Assembly (NCBI RefSeq): GCF_011806405.1
Contig: NZ_JAATOW010000019.1
Location: 1 to 64,000, forward strand
Source of the DNA: Pseudooceanicola sp. HF7
GTDB lineage: Bacteria; Pseudomonadota; Alphaproteobacteria; Rhodobacterales; Rhodobacteraceae
DNA: 64,000 nt
Direction of reading: 5' to 3'
The notes beneath the pieces were generated by a model. The model worked only from the letters and a program-made list of their open reading frames with translations. It did no database searches and was not told where the DNA came from. The translations under genes and the position numbers were made by a program. Positions 38,147 through 46,874 of this stretch are shown piece by piece. Position 1 is the stretch's first letter. Every line of letters begins with the position of its first letter.

Positions 38147-39165
38147 ACGGTGCGCAGGAAAACGTTGCGCTTTCCCCGGTTCGCATGAGCCCGGAAGCGA
38201 TGGATGTGCTCTTCCCGATGCATGTGCGCCTGGATGCCGATGGGCTGATCCGCCGTGTCGGACCGACGATGCAGAAATTGCGGCCTGGCAGGCAGCTTGA
38301 GGGGTTGCGCTTTCTCGACCTGTTCGAGCTGAACCAGCGTCGTTCGATCAGCGCGATGCCGGATCTGCTGGCGCAGGCCGGTCAGAAGCTGCGCCTGCGT
38401 CTGCGCGATGAGCCGCGCACGGCGCTCAAGGCGGTGGTCGTTCCGCTGGAGGATGGCGGTGCCATCGTGAACGCGGCCTTCGGGATCGCCTTCGGAGATG
38501 CCTTGCAGACCTACCCGCTGCACAGCGGGGATTTCGCTCCTACGGATCTGACGATCGAACTGCTTTACCTGGCAGAGGCCAATGCAGCCGTGACCCAGGC
38601 CTATCGCAAACTGGGGCTGCGATTGCAGGGCGCGAAGATGGCGGCAGAGGAACAGGCCTATACAGACACCCTGACCGGACTGAAGAACCGCCGGGCCATG
38701 GATCACGTGTTGGCCCGCCTGATCCGGAGTGGACAGGATTTTGCGCTCAGCCATATGGACCTCGATTTCTTCAAGCAGGTCAATGACACCCATGGCCATG
38801 CCGCCGGGGATGCCGTTCTGCAGCAAGTGGCCAAGGTGCTGGTGGAGGAAACGCGAGAGGCCGATACCGTGGCGCGCGTGGGCGGGGATGAGTTCGTGCT
38901 GATCTTCCCCCGCCTGACACGCCCCGCCCGGATCGAGGAAATCGCCGCCCGCCTGATCGACCGGCTGGAAGAGCCGGTGATGTTCGAGGGGCAGGAGTGC
39001 CGGATCTCCTGCTCTCTCGGTACGACCCTTTCCAGCTACTACGCGGCACCGCAGGCAGAGCAGATGCTGGCGGATGCGGATGCGGCTCTTTATGGGTCAA
39101 AGGAGTCCGGGCGGGCACGGCATTCCTTTTTCGTGCCCCATGCGGAGGGGCTGACCGGACGGTGA
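38143..39165 (+). CDS. Diguanylate cyclase with H-NOX-associated (HNOBA) domain
   Basis: A 340-residue cytosolic protein. Residues about 15-165 resemble the H-NOX-associated PAS-like domain (MDVLFPMHVRLDADGLIRRV and LEGLRFLDLFELNQ). A short coiled segment follows, then a GGDEF domain with DTLTGLKNRRAMD, LDFFKQVNDTHGHAAGD and RVGGDEFVLI. READ five residues before GGDEF is the inhibitory site. It should synthesise c-di-GMP under control of the H-NOX-like protein encoded by the overlapping gene. A similar H-NOX/cyclase pair is known in Dinoroseobacter shibae. Confidence 0.9.
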   Translation: MNGAQENVALSPVRMSPEAMDVLFPMHVRLDADGLIRRVGPTMQKLRPGRQLEGLRFLDLFELNQRRSISAMPDLLAQAGQKLRLRLRDEPRTALKAVVVPLEDGGAIVNAAFGIAFGDALQTYPLHSGDFAPTDLTIELLYLAEANAAVTQAYRKLGLRLQGAKMAAEEQAYTDTLTGLKNRRAMDHVLARLIRSGQDFALSHMDLDFFKQVNDTHGHAAGDAVLQQVAKVLVEETREADTVARVGGDEFVLIFPRLTRPARIEEIAARLIDRLEEPVMFEGQECRISCSLGTTLSSYYAAPQAEQMLADADAALYGSKESGRARHSFFVPHAEGLTGR

Positions 39166-39172
39166 CCTGCCC

Positions 39173-39280
39173 TTAGTAGGGCAGGGCCAGTTTTATGACG
39201 AGGGCCAGAACCCCCACGGCCAAGACACCCGCCAGCCAAAGGCCGGCGAACCACATGAGCCGTTTGGGTGATTGCCGCAT
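39173..39280 (-). CDS. DUF2474 small cytochrome bd subunit (CydX-like)
   Basis: A 35-residue protein, MRQSPKRLMWFAGLWLAGVL at the start and LALVIKLALPY at the end, with one membrane helix. Its ATG shares the last base of the cydB stop (TGATG), so it is translated with cydB. DUF2474 proteins accompany CIO-type bd oxidases and by analogy with CydX probably stabilise the complex. It is too short for most gene finders. Confidence 0.8.
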   Translation of the reverse strand: MRQSPKRLMWFAGLWLAGVLAVGVLALVIKLALPY

Positions 39281-40284
39281 CAGTGGTAGCCTTCTTCCGG
39301 ATCGATCTTACCGCGGAAGACCCAATAGGCATAGGCGGTATAGGCAAGGATGATCGGCACCAGCACGACCGCTCCGACCAGGATGAAGCGCAGGCTCTCA
39401 TCCGGTGCGGCCGCCTCTGCGATCGTCAGGTTCGGCGGCACCATGTAGGGATAGAAGCTGATCCCGATGCCGATGAAGCTGAGCACGAAAAGGCTTTGCG
39501 CGGCCAGGAAGGGCTGAACGTCCTTGCCCTTGCGCAGCCCGTCGAACAGCAGCGCGGCCGCGACCAGCAGCAGCAACGGAACCGCGGCGCTATACCAGGC
39601 GGCTGGGAAGGTGAACCAGCGGCCAAGGTACTGCGGGTGCAGGAAGGGCGTGACCAGGCTGACGGCGCCAATCGCAATCAGGGTGCCCGCCCCAAGCTTG
39701 ATCGCCAGGCGGCGCATCTGGTCCCGCAACGGGCCTTCAGTCTTCATGACAAGCCAGGTCGCGCCCAGCAATCCGTAGCCGAGCACCAGGGCGACGCCGG
39801 TCCCGATCGAAAAGGCGGAAAGCCAGTCCCACCAGCCGCCGGCATAGGCGCGGCCCTCGACCTCGATCCCCTGCACCAGCGCGCCAAGCGCCACGCCCTG
39901 CATGAAGGTCGCCACGAGCGAGCCACCGAAGAAGGCCGTGTCCCAGAGGGGCTGCCAGCGCTCCGATCGCCAGCGGTATTCAAAGCCAACGCCGCGAAAG
40001 ACCAGGGCCAACAACATCAAGATGATCGGGATGTAGAGCGCCGGCATGACCACCGCATAGGCCAGGGGGAAGACGGCAAACAGGCCGCCACCCCCAAGCA
40101 CCAGCCAGGTTTCGTTCCCGTCCCAGACCGGCGCGACGGTGTTCATCATCAGGCCGCGCTCTTTGTGATCCGTGGCCAGAGGGAAAAGGATGCCAATCCC
40201 CAGGTCAAAGCCGTCGAGCACGACATAGGTCAGGACCGCGAAAGCGATGATCCCGGCGAAGATGAAAGATAGATCGAAGATCAT
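39280..40284 (-). CDS. cydB: Cytochrome bd (CIO-type) ubiquinol oxidase subunit II
   Basis: A 334-residue inner-membrane protein with about eight helices. The start MIFDLSFIFAGIIAFAVLTY and LDGFDLGIGILFP, then VWDGNETWLVLGGGGLF, are the CydB/CioB signatures. It partners subunit I in a heme oxidase that takes electrons from ubiquinol to oxygen without pumping protons. It lies 12 bases after cydA and its stop overlaps the DUF2474 gene. Confidence 0.95.
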   Translation of the reverse strand: MIFDLSFIFAGIIAFAVLTYVVLDGFDLGIGILFPLATDHKERGLMMNTVAPVWDGNETWLVLGGGGLFAVFPLAYAVVMPALYIPIILMLLALVFRGVGFEYRWRSERWQPLWDTAFFGGSLVATFMQGVALGALVQGIEVEGRAYAGGWWDWLSAFSIGTGVALVLGYGLLGATWLVMKTEGPLRDQMRRLAIKLGAGTLIAIGAVSLVTPFLHPQYLGRWFTFPAAWYSAAVPLLLLVAAALLFDGLRKGKDVQPFLAAQSLFVLSFIGIGISFYPYMVPPNLTIAEAAAPDESLRFILVGAVVLVPIILAYTAYAYWVFRGKIDPEEGYH

Positions 40285-40296
40285 TTTTGGCGCTCC

Positions 40297-41706
40297 TCAG
40301 TCATCATGACGGGCATCGGGGTCGGATTGTTGAACGGGGGTAATCCCCGCCGTGCGGATGGGACCATCGCGCAGGCCCAGTTTCGGCGTTGCTGCCGGTT
40401 TGGCCATCATCAGCAGGATGTAAAGCGTGCCGGCCCCGAAGACGAAGAAGTAGACAGCCACGAAGCCCGCGAGAGAGGTCGCGACCGCCGGCAATTGGAT
40501 GGGTGACAGGCTGTCAGAGGTGCGCAGCAGGCCGTAGACCGTCCAGGGTTGGCGGCCGACCTCTGTCGTGATCCAGCCGGCCAGAACGGCGACGAACCCC
40601 ATCGGCCCCATGCAGAGGGCAAAGCGGTGCAGCCAGGGGCTTTCGTAAAGGCGTCCCATGGCCCGTTTCGTCACGGACCAGAGCCCCAGGGCCAACATGC
40701 AGAACCCCAGCCCGACCATCACGCGGAAGGCGTAGAAGACGATGGCCACGGGCGGCTGGTCTTCCCTTGCGACGGTATCCAGACCGTTCAGCGGTGCATC
40801 CCATTGGTGTTTCAGGATCAGGCTGGACAGTTTCGGGATCTCGACCGCGAATTCCATCTTCTGGTCCTCCTGATTGGGCCAGCCGAAAAGGACAAGCGGT
40901 GCGCCGTCGGGGTGGCTTTCGAAGTGACCTTCCATTGCCATGACCTTGACGGGCTGATGCTCCAGCGTGTTGAGGCCGTGCTGATCGCCCGCGAAGATCT
41001 GGATGGGCGCCACGATGACGATCATCCACATCGCCATGGAGAACATTCGGCGCGCCGAGGGATCAAGACGGTCGCGCAGCAGGTGCCAGGCGCCGACGCC
41101 GCCAACGACAAGCGCCGTGGTCAGGTAAGCGGCAAGAACCATGTGGACCAGGCGGTAGGGGAAGGACGGAGAGAAGATGATCGCCCACCAGTCCGCTGGC
41201 ACGAACTGGCCCACGTCATTCATCGCGTGGCCCGTCGGCGTCTGCATCCAGGAGTTCACGGCCAGGATCCATGTCGCGGAGAAGAGCGTGCCAACCGCCA
41301 CCATCAGCGTGGCGAACATGTGCAGCCCATCGCCCACCCGGTTGCGTCCGAACAGCATGATCCCCAGGAAACCGGCCTCAAGGAAGAAGGCCGAGAGCAC
41401 CTCGTACCCCATGAGCGGGCCGATGATGGGCCCGGCCTTGTCCGAAAAGACCGCCCAGTTGGTGCCGAACTGGTAGGACATCACGATCCCGGAAACGACG
41501 CCCATCCCGAAGGCAACCGCGAATATCTTCTTCCAGTACGTGAAGAGGGTAAGATAGGTGTCGTCCCGCGTTCGCAGCCACATCGCGTTGAGCACGGCAA
41601 GGTAGCTGGCCAGGCCGATTGAAAAGGCGGGGAAGATAATGTGGAAAGAGACCGTGAACGCGAACTGGATACGTGCCAGGGTCTCTGCTGTGACGCTTTC
41701 GAGCAT
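40297..41706 (-). CDS. cydA: Cytochrome bd (CIO-type) ubiquinol oxidase subunit I
   Basis: A 469-residue inner-membrane protein that carries the hemes. His in FAFTVSFHIIFPAFSIG near the N-terminus and GRQPW (in TEVGRQPWTVYGLL) are conserved heme/quinol-site features. The short length and short Q-loop put it in the cyanide-insensitive (CioA) branch and not the 520-residue E. coli CydA branch. It gives respiration that is insensitive to NO and cyanide. AAGG lies about 9 bases before the ATG. No FNR-type site is seen upstream. Confidence 0.95.
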   Translation of the reverse strand: MLESVTAETLARIQFAFTVSFHIIFPAFSIGLASYLAVLNAMWLRTRDDTYLTLFTYWKKIFAVAFGMGVVSGIVMSYQFGTNWAVFSDKAGPIIGPLMGYEVLSAFFLEAGFLGIMLFGRNRVGDGLHMFATLMVAVGTLFSATWILAVNSWMQTPTGHAMNDVGQFVPADWWAIIFSPSFPYRLVHMVLAAYLTTALVVGGVGAWHLLRDRLDPSARRMFSMAMWMIVIVAPIQIFAGDQHGLNTLEHQPVKVMAMEGHFESHPDGAPLVLFGWPNQEDQKMEFAVEIPKLSSLILKHQWDAPLNGLDTVAREDQPPVAIVFYAFRVMVGLGFCMLALGLWSVTKRAMGRLYESPWLHRFALCMGPMGFVAVLAGWITTEVGRQPWTVYGLLRTSDSLSPIQLPAVATSLAGFVAVYFFVFGAGTLYILLMMAKPAATPKLGLRDGPIRTAGITPVQQSDPDARHDD

Positions 41707-41719
41707 TTGGACATCCTTG

Positions 41720-41734
41720 CCTGGTTAACCCAGG
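41720..41734. promoter_or_regulatory. Inverted repeat upstream of cydA
   Basis: CCTGG-TTAAC-CCAGG lies 14-28 bases before the cydA start, overlapping a direct repeat GGTTAACCCAGGTTAA. It could be an operator or part of the cydA leader; no matching known site is recognised. Confidence 0.3.
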
Positions 41735-41953
41735 TTAAACCTACGCTGAGGATGTGCAAATACGACATGACAGATTGTAGCGTGGCGACGCGCCGCTGTG
41801 GCACTCTGTTGCAGGTAAGTACCGACACTAAAAGCGTATATCTGGGCCATTAAATTACGCGCTACCCAATTTACAGTGGACCCCCTATAGTGGCTGTGGA
41901 TAAATCGGAGCTGCCCCATATCTTGCGGGGCGGAGGTAGAGGGGTGCCATTCG

Positions 41954-42421
41954 ATGCGCTGTCCATTTTGCGGCAATATCGACACGCAAGTGAAAGACTC
42001 GAGGCCGGCGGAGGATCACGTGTCCATCCGCAGGCGTCGGTTCTGCCCGGCCTGCGGGGGCCGCTTCACCACCTATGAACGGGTGCAGCTGCGCGATCTG
42101 GTGGTCATCAAGTCCAACGGACGTCGCGAGGACTTTGACCGCGACAAGCTGGAACGCTCGATTCGGATTTCCATGCAGAAACGGCCCGTGGAGCAGGAGC
42201 GCATCGACCAGATGATCTCTGGCATCGTGCGGCGCCTGGAAAGCATGGGGGAGACGGATATCGCTTCTAAGGTGATCGGTGAGATCGTGATGGAGGCGCT
42301 GGCCCGGATCGATACGGTGGCCTATGTCCGCTTCGCGAGCGTTTACAAGAACTTCCAGGCGGCAGACGATTTTGACAAGTTTGTCAGCGAGCTGCGGCCC
42401 AACGTTCCGCCGAATGACTAA
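41954..42421 (+). CDS. nrdR: NrdR, repressor of ribonucleotide reductase genes
   Basis: A 155-residue transcription factor. Cys3, Cys6, Cys31 and Cys34 (RCPFCG and FCPACGG) form the zinc ribbon. An ATP-cone domain follows ([20 protein letters not shown] onward), which senses ATP/dATP. It represses nrd operons. It starts the conserved nrdR-ribD block; ribD follows after about 30 bases. Confidence 0.96.
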   Translation: MRCPFCGNIDTQVKDSRPAEDHVSIRRRRFCPACGGRFTTYERVQLRDLVVIKSNGRREDFDRDKLERSIRISMQKRPVEQERIDQMISGIVRRLESMGETDIASKVIGEIVMEALARIDTVAYVRFASVYKNFQAADDFDKFVSELRPNVPPND

Positions 42422-42454
42422 GGGCGGTTGCCGTGGCAGGGACTGGCGCAGCAA

Positions 42455-43588
42455 GTGAGTAGCGGTACGGTGCGTAGCGGGACCCTTAACCGATCCGAGG
42501 ATGAACGCTTCCTGGCCATGGCGCTGTCACTCGGGCGTCGTGGGCAGGGACAGACCTGGCCGAACCCGGCCGTGGGCTGCGTTATCGTCCGCGAGGGGCG
42601 CGTTGTCGGGCGGGGCTGGACCCAACCCGGAGGCCGTCCCCACGCCGAGGTTGTGGCCCTTGCGCAGGCCGGTTCTGCCGCGCGTGGGTCAACCGCCTAT
42701 GTCAGCCTTGAACCCTGCGCGCATCACGGAAAGACACCGCCCTGCGCCGAGGCGCTGATAGAGGCCGGCGTTGCGCGCGTGGTCGCCCCCCTTGAGGATC
42801 TCGATCCGCGGGTCGAGGGCAAGGGGTTTGACAGGTTGCGGGCTGCGGGGATCGAAGTCTCGACAGGCATGCTGGCGTCCGAGGCGGCCAAGGATCACGC
42901 CGGATTTTTCCTGAGACAGGCACATGGCCGCCCCTTTGTCACGCTGAAGCTGGCGCTCAGCCTGGACGGGCGGATCGCCACGGCGACCGGCGAAAGCCAG
43001 TGGATCACCGGGCCGGAAGCGCGCCGCGATGTCCATGCCATGCGGGCCCGCCATGATGCCGTCATGGTCGGTGCCGGCACAGCCCGGATCGACGATCCGT
43101 CGCTAACCGTGCGGGGGCTGGGCGTTACCCGCCAGCCGGTTCGGGTCGTGGTGTCCCGGCGCCTGGATCTGCCGCTGATGGGTCAGCTTGCCCGCACAGC
43201 GAAGGACATCCCGGTCTGGATCTGTCACGGCAAGGATGCGGATCACGCACTTGTGGACGCATGGCAGGGGCTGGGCGCAAAGCTGCTGTCCTGTGAGGTT
43301 TCGGGTCGCCAGCTGGACATCGCTTCGGTCCTGCAGGCGCTTGGGGCTGCCGGGCTGACGCGGGTCTTCTGCGAAGGGGGTGGCGCGCTGGCCGCGACGC
43401 TTCTGGGCGCGGATCTTGTAGACGAGTTGGTCGTTATGTCCGCCGGCCTCTTGCTGGGCGCGGAAGGACGGCCGGGCATCGGGGCGCTTGGCATCGATCG
43501 ACTGGCGGAAGCGCCGCGGCTGACCCTGGTTGAAAGCCGTCAGGTCGGCAAGGATGTCATGACGCGCTGGAAGCGGCCTGACAATTAA
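42455..43588 (+). CDS. ribD: Bifunctional riboflavin deaminase/reductase RibD
   Basis: A 377-residue cytosolic enzyme for two steps of riboflavin synthesis: deamination of the pyrimidine, then NADPH reduction of its ribosyl side chain. The N-terminal deaminase has HAE at residues 63-65 and PCAHHGKTPPC with zinc ligands Cys88 and Cys97. The C-terminal reductase has LKLALSLDGRIA and FCEGGGALAATLL. I chose the GTG at 42455 because AGGGA lies 9 bases before it; the TTG at 42428 and GTG at 42470 are alternatives. Its TAA overlaps the stop of the convergent capsule gene by 4 bases. Confidence 0.93.
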   Translation: MSSGTVRSGTLNRSEDERFLAMALSLGRRGQGQTWPNPAVGCVIVREGRVVGRGWTQPGGRPHAEVVALAQAGSAARGSTAYVSLEPCAHHGKTPPCAEALIEAGVARVVAPLEDLDPRVEGKGFDRLRAAGIEVSTGMLASEAAKDHAGFFLRQAHGRPFVTLKLALSLDGRIATATGESQWITGPEARRDVHAMRARHDAVMVGAGTARIDDPSLTVRGLGVTRQPVRVVVSRRLDLPLMGQLARTAKDIPVWICHGKDADHALVDAWQGLGAKLLSCEVSGRQLDIASVLQALGAAGLTRVFCEGGGALAATLLGADLVDELVVMSAGLLLGAEGRPGIGALGIDRLAEAPRLTLVESRQVGKDVMTRWKRPDN

Positions 43589-45594
43589 CGCCAAAGACCG
43601 GGCCAGGAGGCGAAGAGCCCCTGGGCCTTCGCCAGCATCCGCAGCCCTGGTCGGGGCCTGCCTGTCTTTCCGCTTTCAAGGCGCTCCACTGCGACCTCCA
43701 CGGTGCAAGGCTGGCCGCTGACCGGATCAAGGTAGCGCGGATAGTCGATCAGCATCGCGTGAACCAGCCCTTCAAGGGTCACGGTGCCGTGTTTCGCGGC
43801 GCGCCGCGGCATGGCCTCTCCAAGGTCGCGGGTCAGGCCCCAGCCGGCATAGAAGGGGCGCCCGGTCGTGGTGACCGGAATGCCGCGAACGAGGGCTTCG
43901 AACCCAAGGCCGGAGGTCATGGTCCAGACCTCATCCACCTGATCAAGCAAGAGCGCCGGGTCCGTGTCGCGCAGGACGAGATCCGCGAAACCCTCATCTG
44001 TCAGGGCACCGGGTCGCAGGCCGGCCTCTACGTCAGGATGCGGTTTGTAAAGCAGGATCGCGCCCGGGTTCTGCTGGCGCACATGGCGCAGAAGGGCGGC
44101 ATTTGTGCGTAGCGCGCCGGCCCCAAGCTGAACGGAGGCATCATCCTCCACCTGGCCTGGCACCAGGATGCGATGCCCGTCAGGCAAGGGCACGGGCGCA
44201 CCGCCGATGTTGTACTTGCTAAGCCCGAGCTCCTTCAATTTGCGGATCAGGCCCCGGGCACGGGTTTCTTGATCCGGGCGAAGGTGGATGCGCTGCGCGA
44301 CAAGTCTTTCGAAGCGGCTTTCCTGGGTCGGATCGTAGTAGATCCCGAGGTCGTCCAGCACCAGCGACAGGGGCGGGACCAGCTGTGCGCCAAGGCCACG
44401 GGACCGCAGCAGGCCATCCTCGACCCGGGTCACCTGTTGGTCTTCCTGCGTGGCCCCCCAATGCAGGGTCTTGCGCCCCTTGGCAGCGGTGAAGGTCAGC
44501 CGGCGGTACCGGCCGAAGAAGCGCTGAAAATGGCCGCGTTTCCAAAGGCGGATATTCTCACCGCTCCAGCCTTCGTGATCCTCGCGCCAGGCGCGGGCCC
44601 GTGTTGCAAGCGCTTCTGCTGCGTCTTCGGCCGGGCAAAGGCGGTCGCGCAGGGGATCGTACCAAGTGGGGTAGAGAAGCAGGGCTGCGGCGGCCAGTTG
44701 AACAGAGGAAAGCTGGCGGGGGCGGCGGTCCGGCATGTCCGGATGGCGATCATTGCTCAGACCCCAACCGGCGTAGAAAGGAATGCCGAAGGTTTCAGGA
44801 CGGTGACCGGCAAGGATGGCCTCGAACCCCAACTGGGAGGAAACGGTGTAGACCGCATGGGCCTTTTCCAACATGTCCCAAGGGCTTGCCGCTGCGGTAA
44901 AGAGCGTCACACCGGGGGCCGTATCGGCCTCGGTGAAATGGCCTTTTCGCAGGTTCTGGGCCGTTTCGGGGTGCGTGCGGATCAGGATGTGCCGATCGGG
45001 ATGTTCGGCGCGCGCGGCGGCAAGCATGCGCCGGAAGGTCTCTGCATCAGCGCTCCCTAGCCGCACAGAGGCGTCGCCCCGGACCTGATCGACGACCAGA
45101 ACGTAGCCCGGTTCGGGCAGGGGCAGGCCGGGATCCACGGCGGCATACTTCGTCAGATGTGCCTCTTTCATCCGCGCGATGAGGCCCTCTGCCCGGGTAA
45201 GAAGGGCGGGGTCATCCAGCGGGTGTTCCCTCAGAAGCGTTTCGAGGTCCGAGGGGCAGCTCGCGTCGAAATGGCAGCCCTGCCGGGTGATTGTCAGACC
45301 GATGGGCGCGTCCTTCGCACCAGTGTAAGCGCGGCCGGGAAAGAGCGAGCGCAGGAAAGCATCCTCGACCCGCAGCAGTCCGGCACCATGACGGGCGGCC
45401 AGGCGTTCCCCACGGGCAGCATGCCGGGAATGCCCCCAGACCGCGACCAGGTCGCCTGGGGCGGGGCGGCCGATGGAAATCCTGTAGCCGGCAAGGTGCA
45501 GGATCCGGCGAAGGCGGCGCTGCACCAGGAAACCAGAGGTGCGCACGCAGATCCTTTGCGGCGCTCCCGGCCTCTTGCCGGAGTCACGGCCCAT
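43585..45594 (-). CDS. kpsC: KpsC-like capsule polysaccharide Kdo transferase
   Basis: A 669-residue cytosolic glycosyltransferase made of two related modules. Each has the block YAGWGL.D/R (FGIPFYAGWGLSNDR about residue 285; GRPFYAGWGLTRDL about residue 595) and an LRKGHFTEAD/GLRPGALTDE-type segment. KpsC builds the short beta-Kdo linker that joins group 2-type capsules to a lipid. The other capsule genes here are the export lipoprotein 7 bases upstream and kpsS. Together they form a minus-strand cassette between ribD and ribE. Confidence 0.88.
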   Translation of the reverse strand: MGRDSGKRPGAPQRICVRTSGFLVQRRLRRILHLAGYRISIGRPAPGDLVAVWGHSRHAARGERLAARHGAGLLRVEDAFLRSLFPGRAYTGAKDAPIGLTITRQGCHFDASCPSDLETLLREHPLDDPALLTRAEGLIARMKEAHLTKYAAVDPGLPLPEPGYVLVVDQVRGDASVRLGSADAETFRRMLAAARAEHPDRHILIRTHPETAQNLRKGHFTEADTAPGVTLFTAAASPWDMLEKAHAVYTVSSQLGFEAILAGHRPETFGIPFYAGWGLSNDRHPDMPDRRPRQLSSVQLAAAALLLYPTWYDPLRDRLCPAEDAAEALATRARAWREDHEGWSGENIRLWKRGHFQRFFGRYRRLTFTAAKGRKTLHWGATQEDQQVTRVEDGLLRSRGLGAQLVPPLSLVLDDLGIYYDPTQESRFERLVAQRIHLRPDQETRARGLIRKLKELGLSKYNIGGAPVPLPDGHRILVPGQVEDDASVQLGAGALRTNAALLRHVRQQNPGAILLYKPHPDVEAGLRPGALTDEGFADLVLRDTDPALLLDQVDEVWTMTSGLGFEALVRGIPVTTTGRPFYAGWGLTRDLGEAMPRRAAKHGTVTLEGLVHAMLIDYPRYLDPVSGQPCTVEVAVERLESGKTGRPRPGLRMLAKAQGLFASWPGLWR

Positions 45595-45601
45595 AGCCGA
45601 C

Positions 45602-46729
45602 CTACGGAGACAGAGTGGAGACCGACGCGGCCGCTGAATCCAGCGATCCGAAGAGCGCGGAAACAGCCTTGTCCCACTGAGTGAAAGGCGCTTCGGTGAC
45701 GTAGATCAGGTCGCCGTCCCGAATCTTGAAGTCCCGGGCCGTGAACATGCCGTTGGGCTCCGTCAGGTTCAGCAGGTAGATGACCTTCTGCGGGCCGCTC
45801 ACGGCGCGACCAAGAACAGAGCTCGTGATGCCCTCGGATTCCGAGCGCAGAACGAAGATGCCCGTCGGGTCAGAGGTGATCGTGCGCAGGCCGCCTGCTT
45901 GGGCCAGCGCCTCGATCGCGGAAAGATCGGGGCTTTCGAACCGCTTGATGGACTGGCTGCCGATGGCACCAAGGATGGTGAATTCGCGCTCGTCCTGCTG
46001 CACCATGATCCGGTCGCCGTCCCGCACCGCGATATCGTTGCTGGCGGATTTGAAGATATCCTCGTAGCGGATTTGCGAACGTTGGCTGCCACGCAGAACG
46101 GTGACGATCGCGGTCTCTGGCGGGATGGCGATCCCGCCCGCCGCGGCAATCATCGCGGACAGGGTCCTGGTCGGGCGCTGGATGGGGAAAACGCCCTGAC
46201 CGCCAACAGCGCCGATCACCGTCACGGTCGCGCCATCGCCAGCCTCGCGCCGCACCTCTACCTGTGGGTCCGGGGTCTGCTCCTGAAGCTTTTCGGTGAT
46301 GATCCTGCGGATCGCTTCCGGCGTATTGCCCGCGGCGCGGATCCGACCGGCGTAGGGGACGAAGATGAAGCCGTCGCCATCCACCTGAACGGAGGAAAGC
46401 TGGGTTGCATTCAGGCCTTCGTTGGCCAGCAGCCCGTCATCCACGTTTTCCCAGATCGTCAGGCCCAGCACATCGCCGGCACGGATGGTGTCCGAGCCAA
46501 GCACACCGGCATTCCGGAAGCTGCTGGAGAAACCAAGCGCCTGATGGGTATCGGTGATCCGCGCAATGCGGGCATCGACCGGGACCACATAGGCATCGCC
46601 CTGTTCCTGTACGGATCCTGAAAAGATCTGCGACTTGTTGGGGCCGACCTGGGGCAGGGTGGAGCAGGAAGACAGGAGACATGCCATCGCGATCGGGGCA
46701 ATTGGGCGTGCGATGCGAATGGTCTTCAT
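45602..46729 (-). CDS. Polysaccharide export lipoprotein (Wza/KpsD-like)
   Basis: A 375-residue outer-membrane export protein. The N-terminus has a lipoprotein signal with lipobox LLSSC (Cys near residue 22). IRAGDVLGLTIWENVDDG opens the polysaccharide-export domain, and two SLBB-type segments follow (VTVIGAVGGQGVFPIQRP and FTILGAIGSQSIKRFE). It should form the outer-membrane channel for the capsule made with KpsC and KpsS. The ATG at 46729 gives a clean lipoprotein signal; GAGGAGG lies 12 bases upstream. Confidence 0.87.
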   Translation of the reverse strand: MKTIRIARPIAPIAMACLLSSCSTLPQVGPNKSQIFSGSVQEQGDAYVVPVDARIARITDTHQALGFSSSFRNAGVLGSDTIRAGDVLGLTIWENVDDGLLANEGLNATQLSSVQVDGDGFIFVPYAGRIRAAGNTPEAIRRIITEKLQEQTPDPQVEVRREAGDGATVTVIGAVGGQGVFPIQRPTRTLSAMIAAAGGIAIPPETAIVTVLRGSQRSQIRYEDIFKSASNDIAVRDGDRIMVQQDEREFTILGAIGSQSIKRFESPDLSAIEALAQAGGLRTITSDPTGIFVLRSESEGITSSVLGRAVSGPQKVIYLLNLTEPNGMFTARDFKIRDGDLIYVTEAPFTQWDKAVSALFGSLDSAAASVSTLSP

Positions 46730-46874
46730 CTTCAAGGTTGGCCTCCTCGCGCCTGGGTGCAATGAAACTGCGTCATTGACGCCTGGGCTATCCGGTAAAG
46801 TCACGGGATTCAGACTATTAGGTAAGACGATGGCAGAGGCGCGATGGAAACACCAGCCTGTGAAAGATCACCTA

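Noticed and set aside
40549-41622. Plus-strand frame of 357 codons opposite cydA
   Set aside because: Antisense of cydA; the composition is His/Asp-rich without any fold signal.
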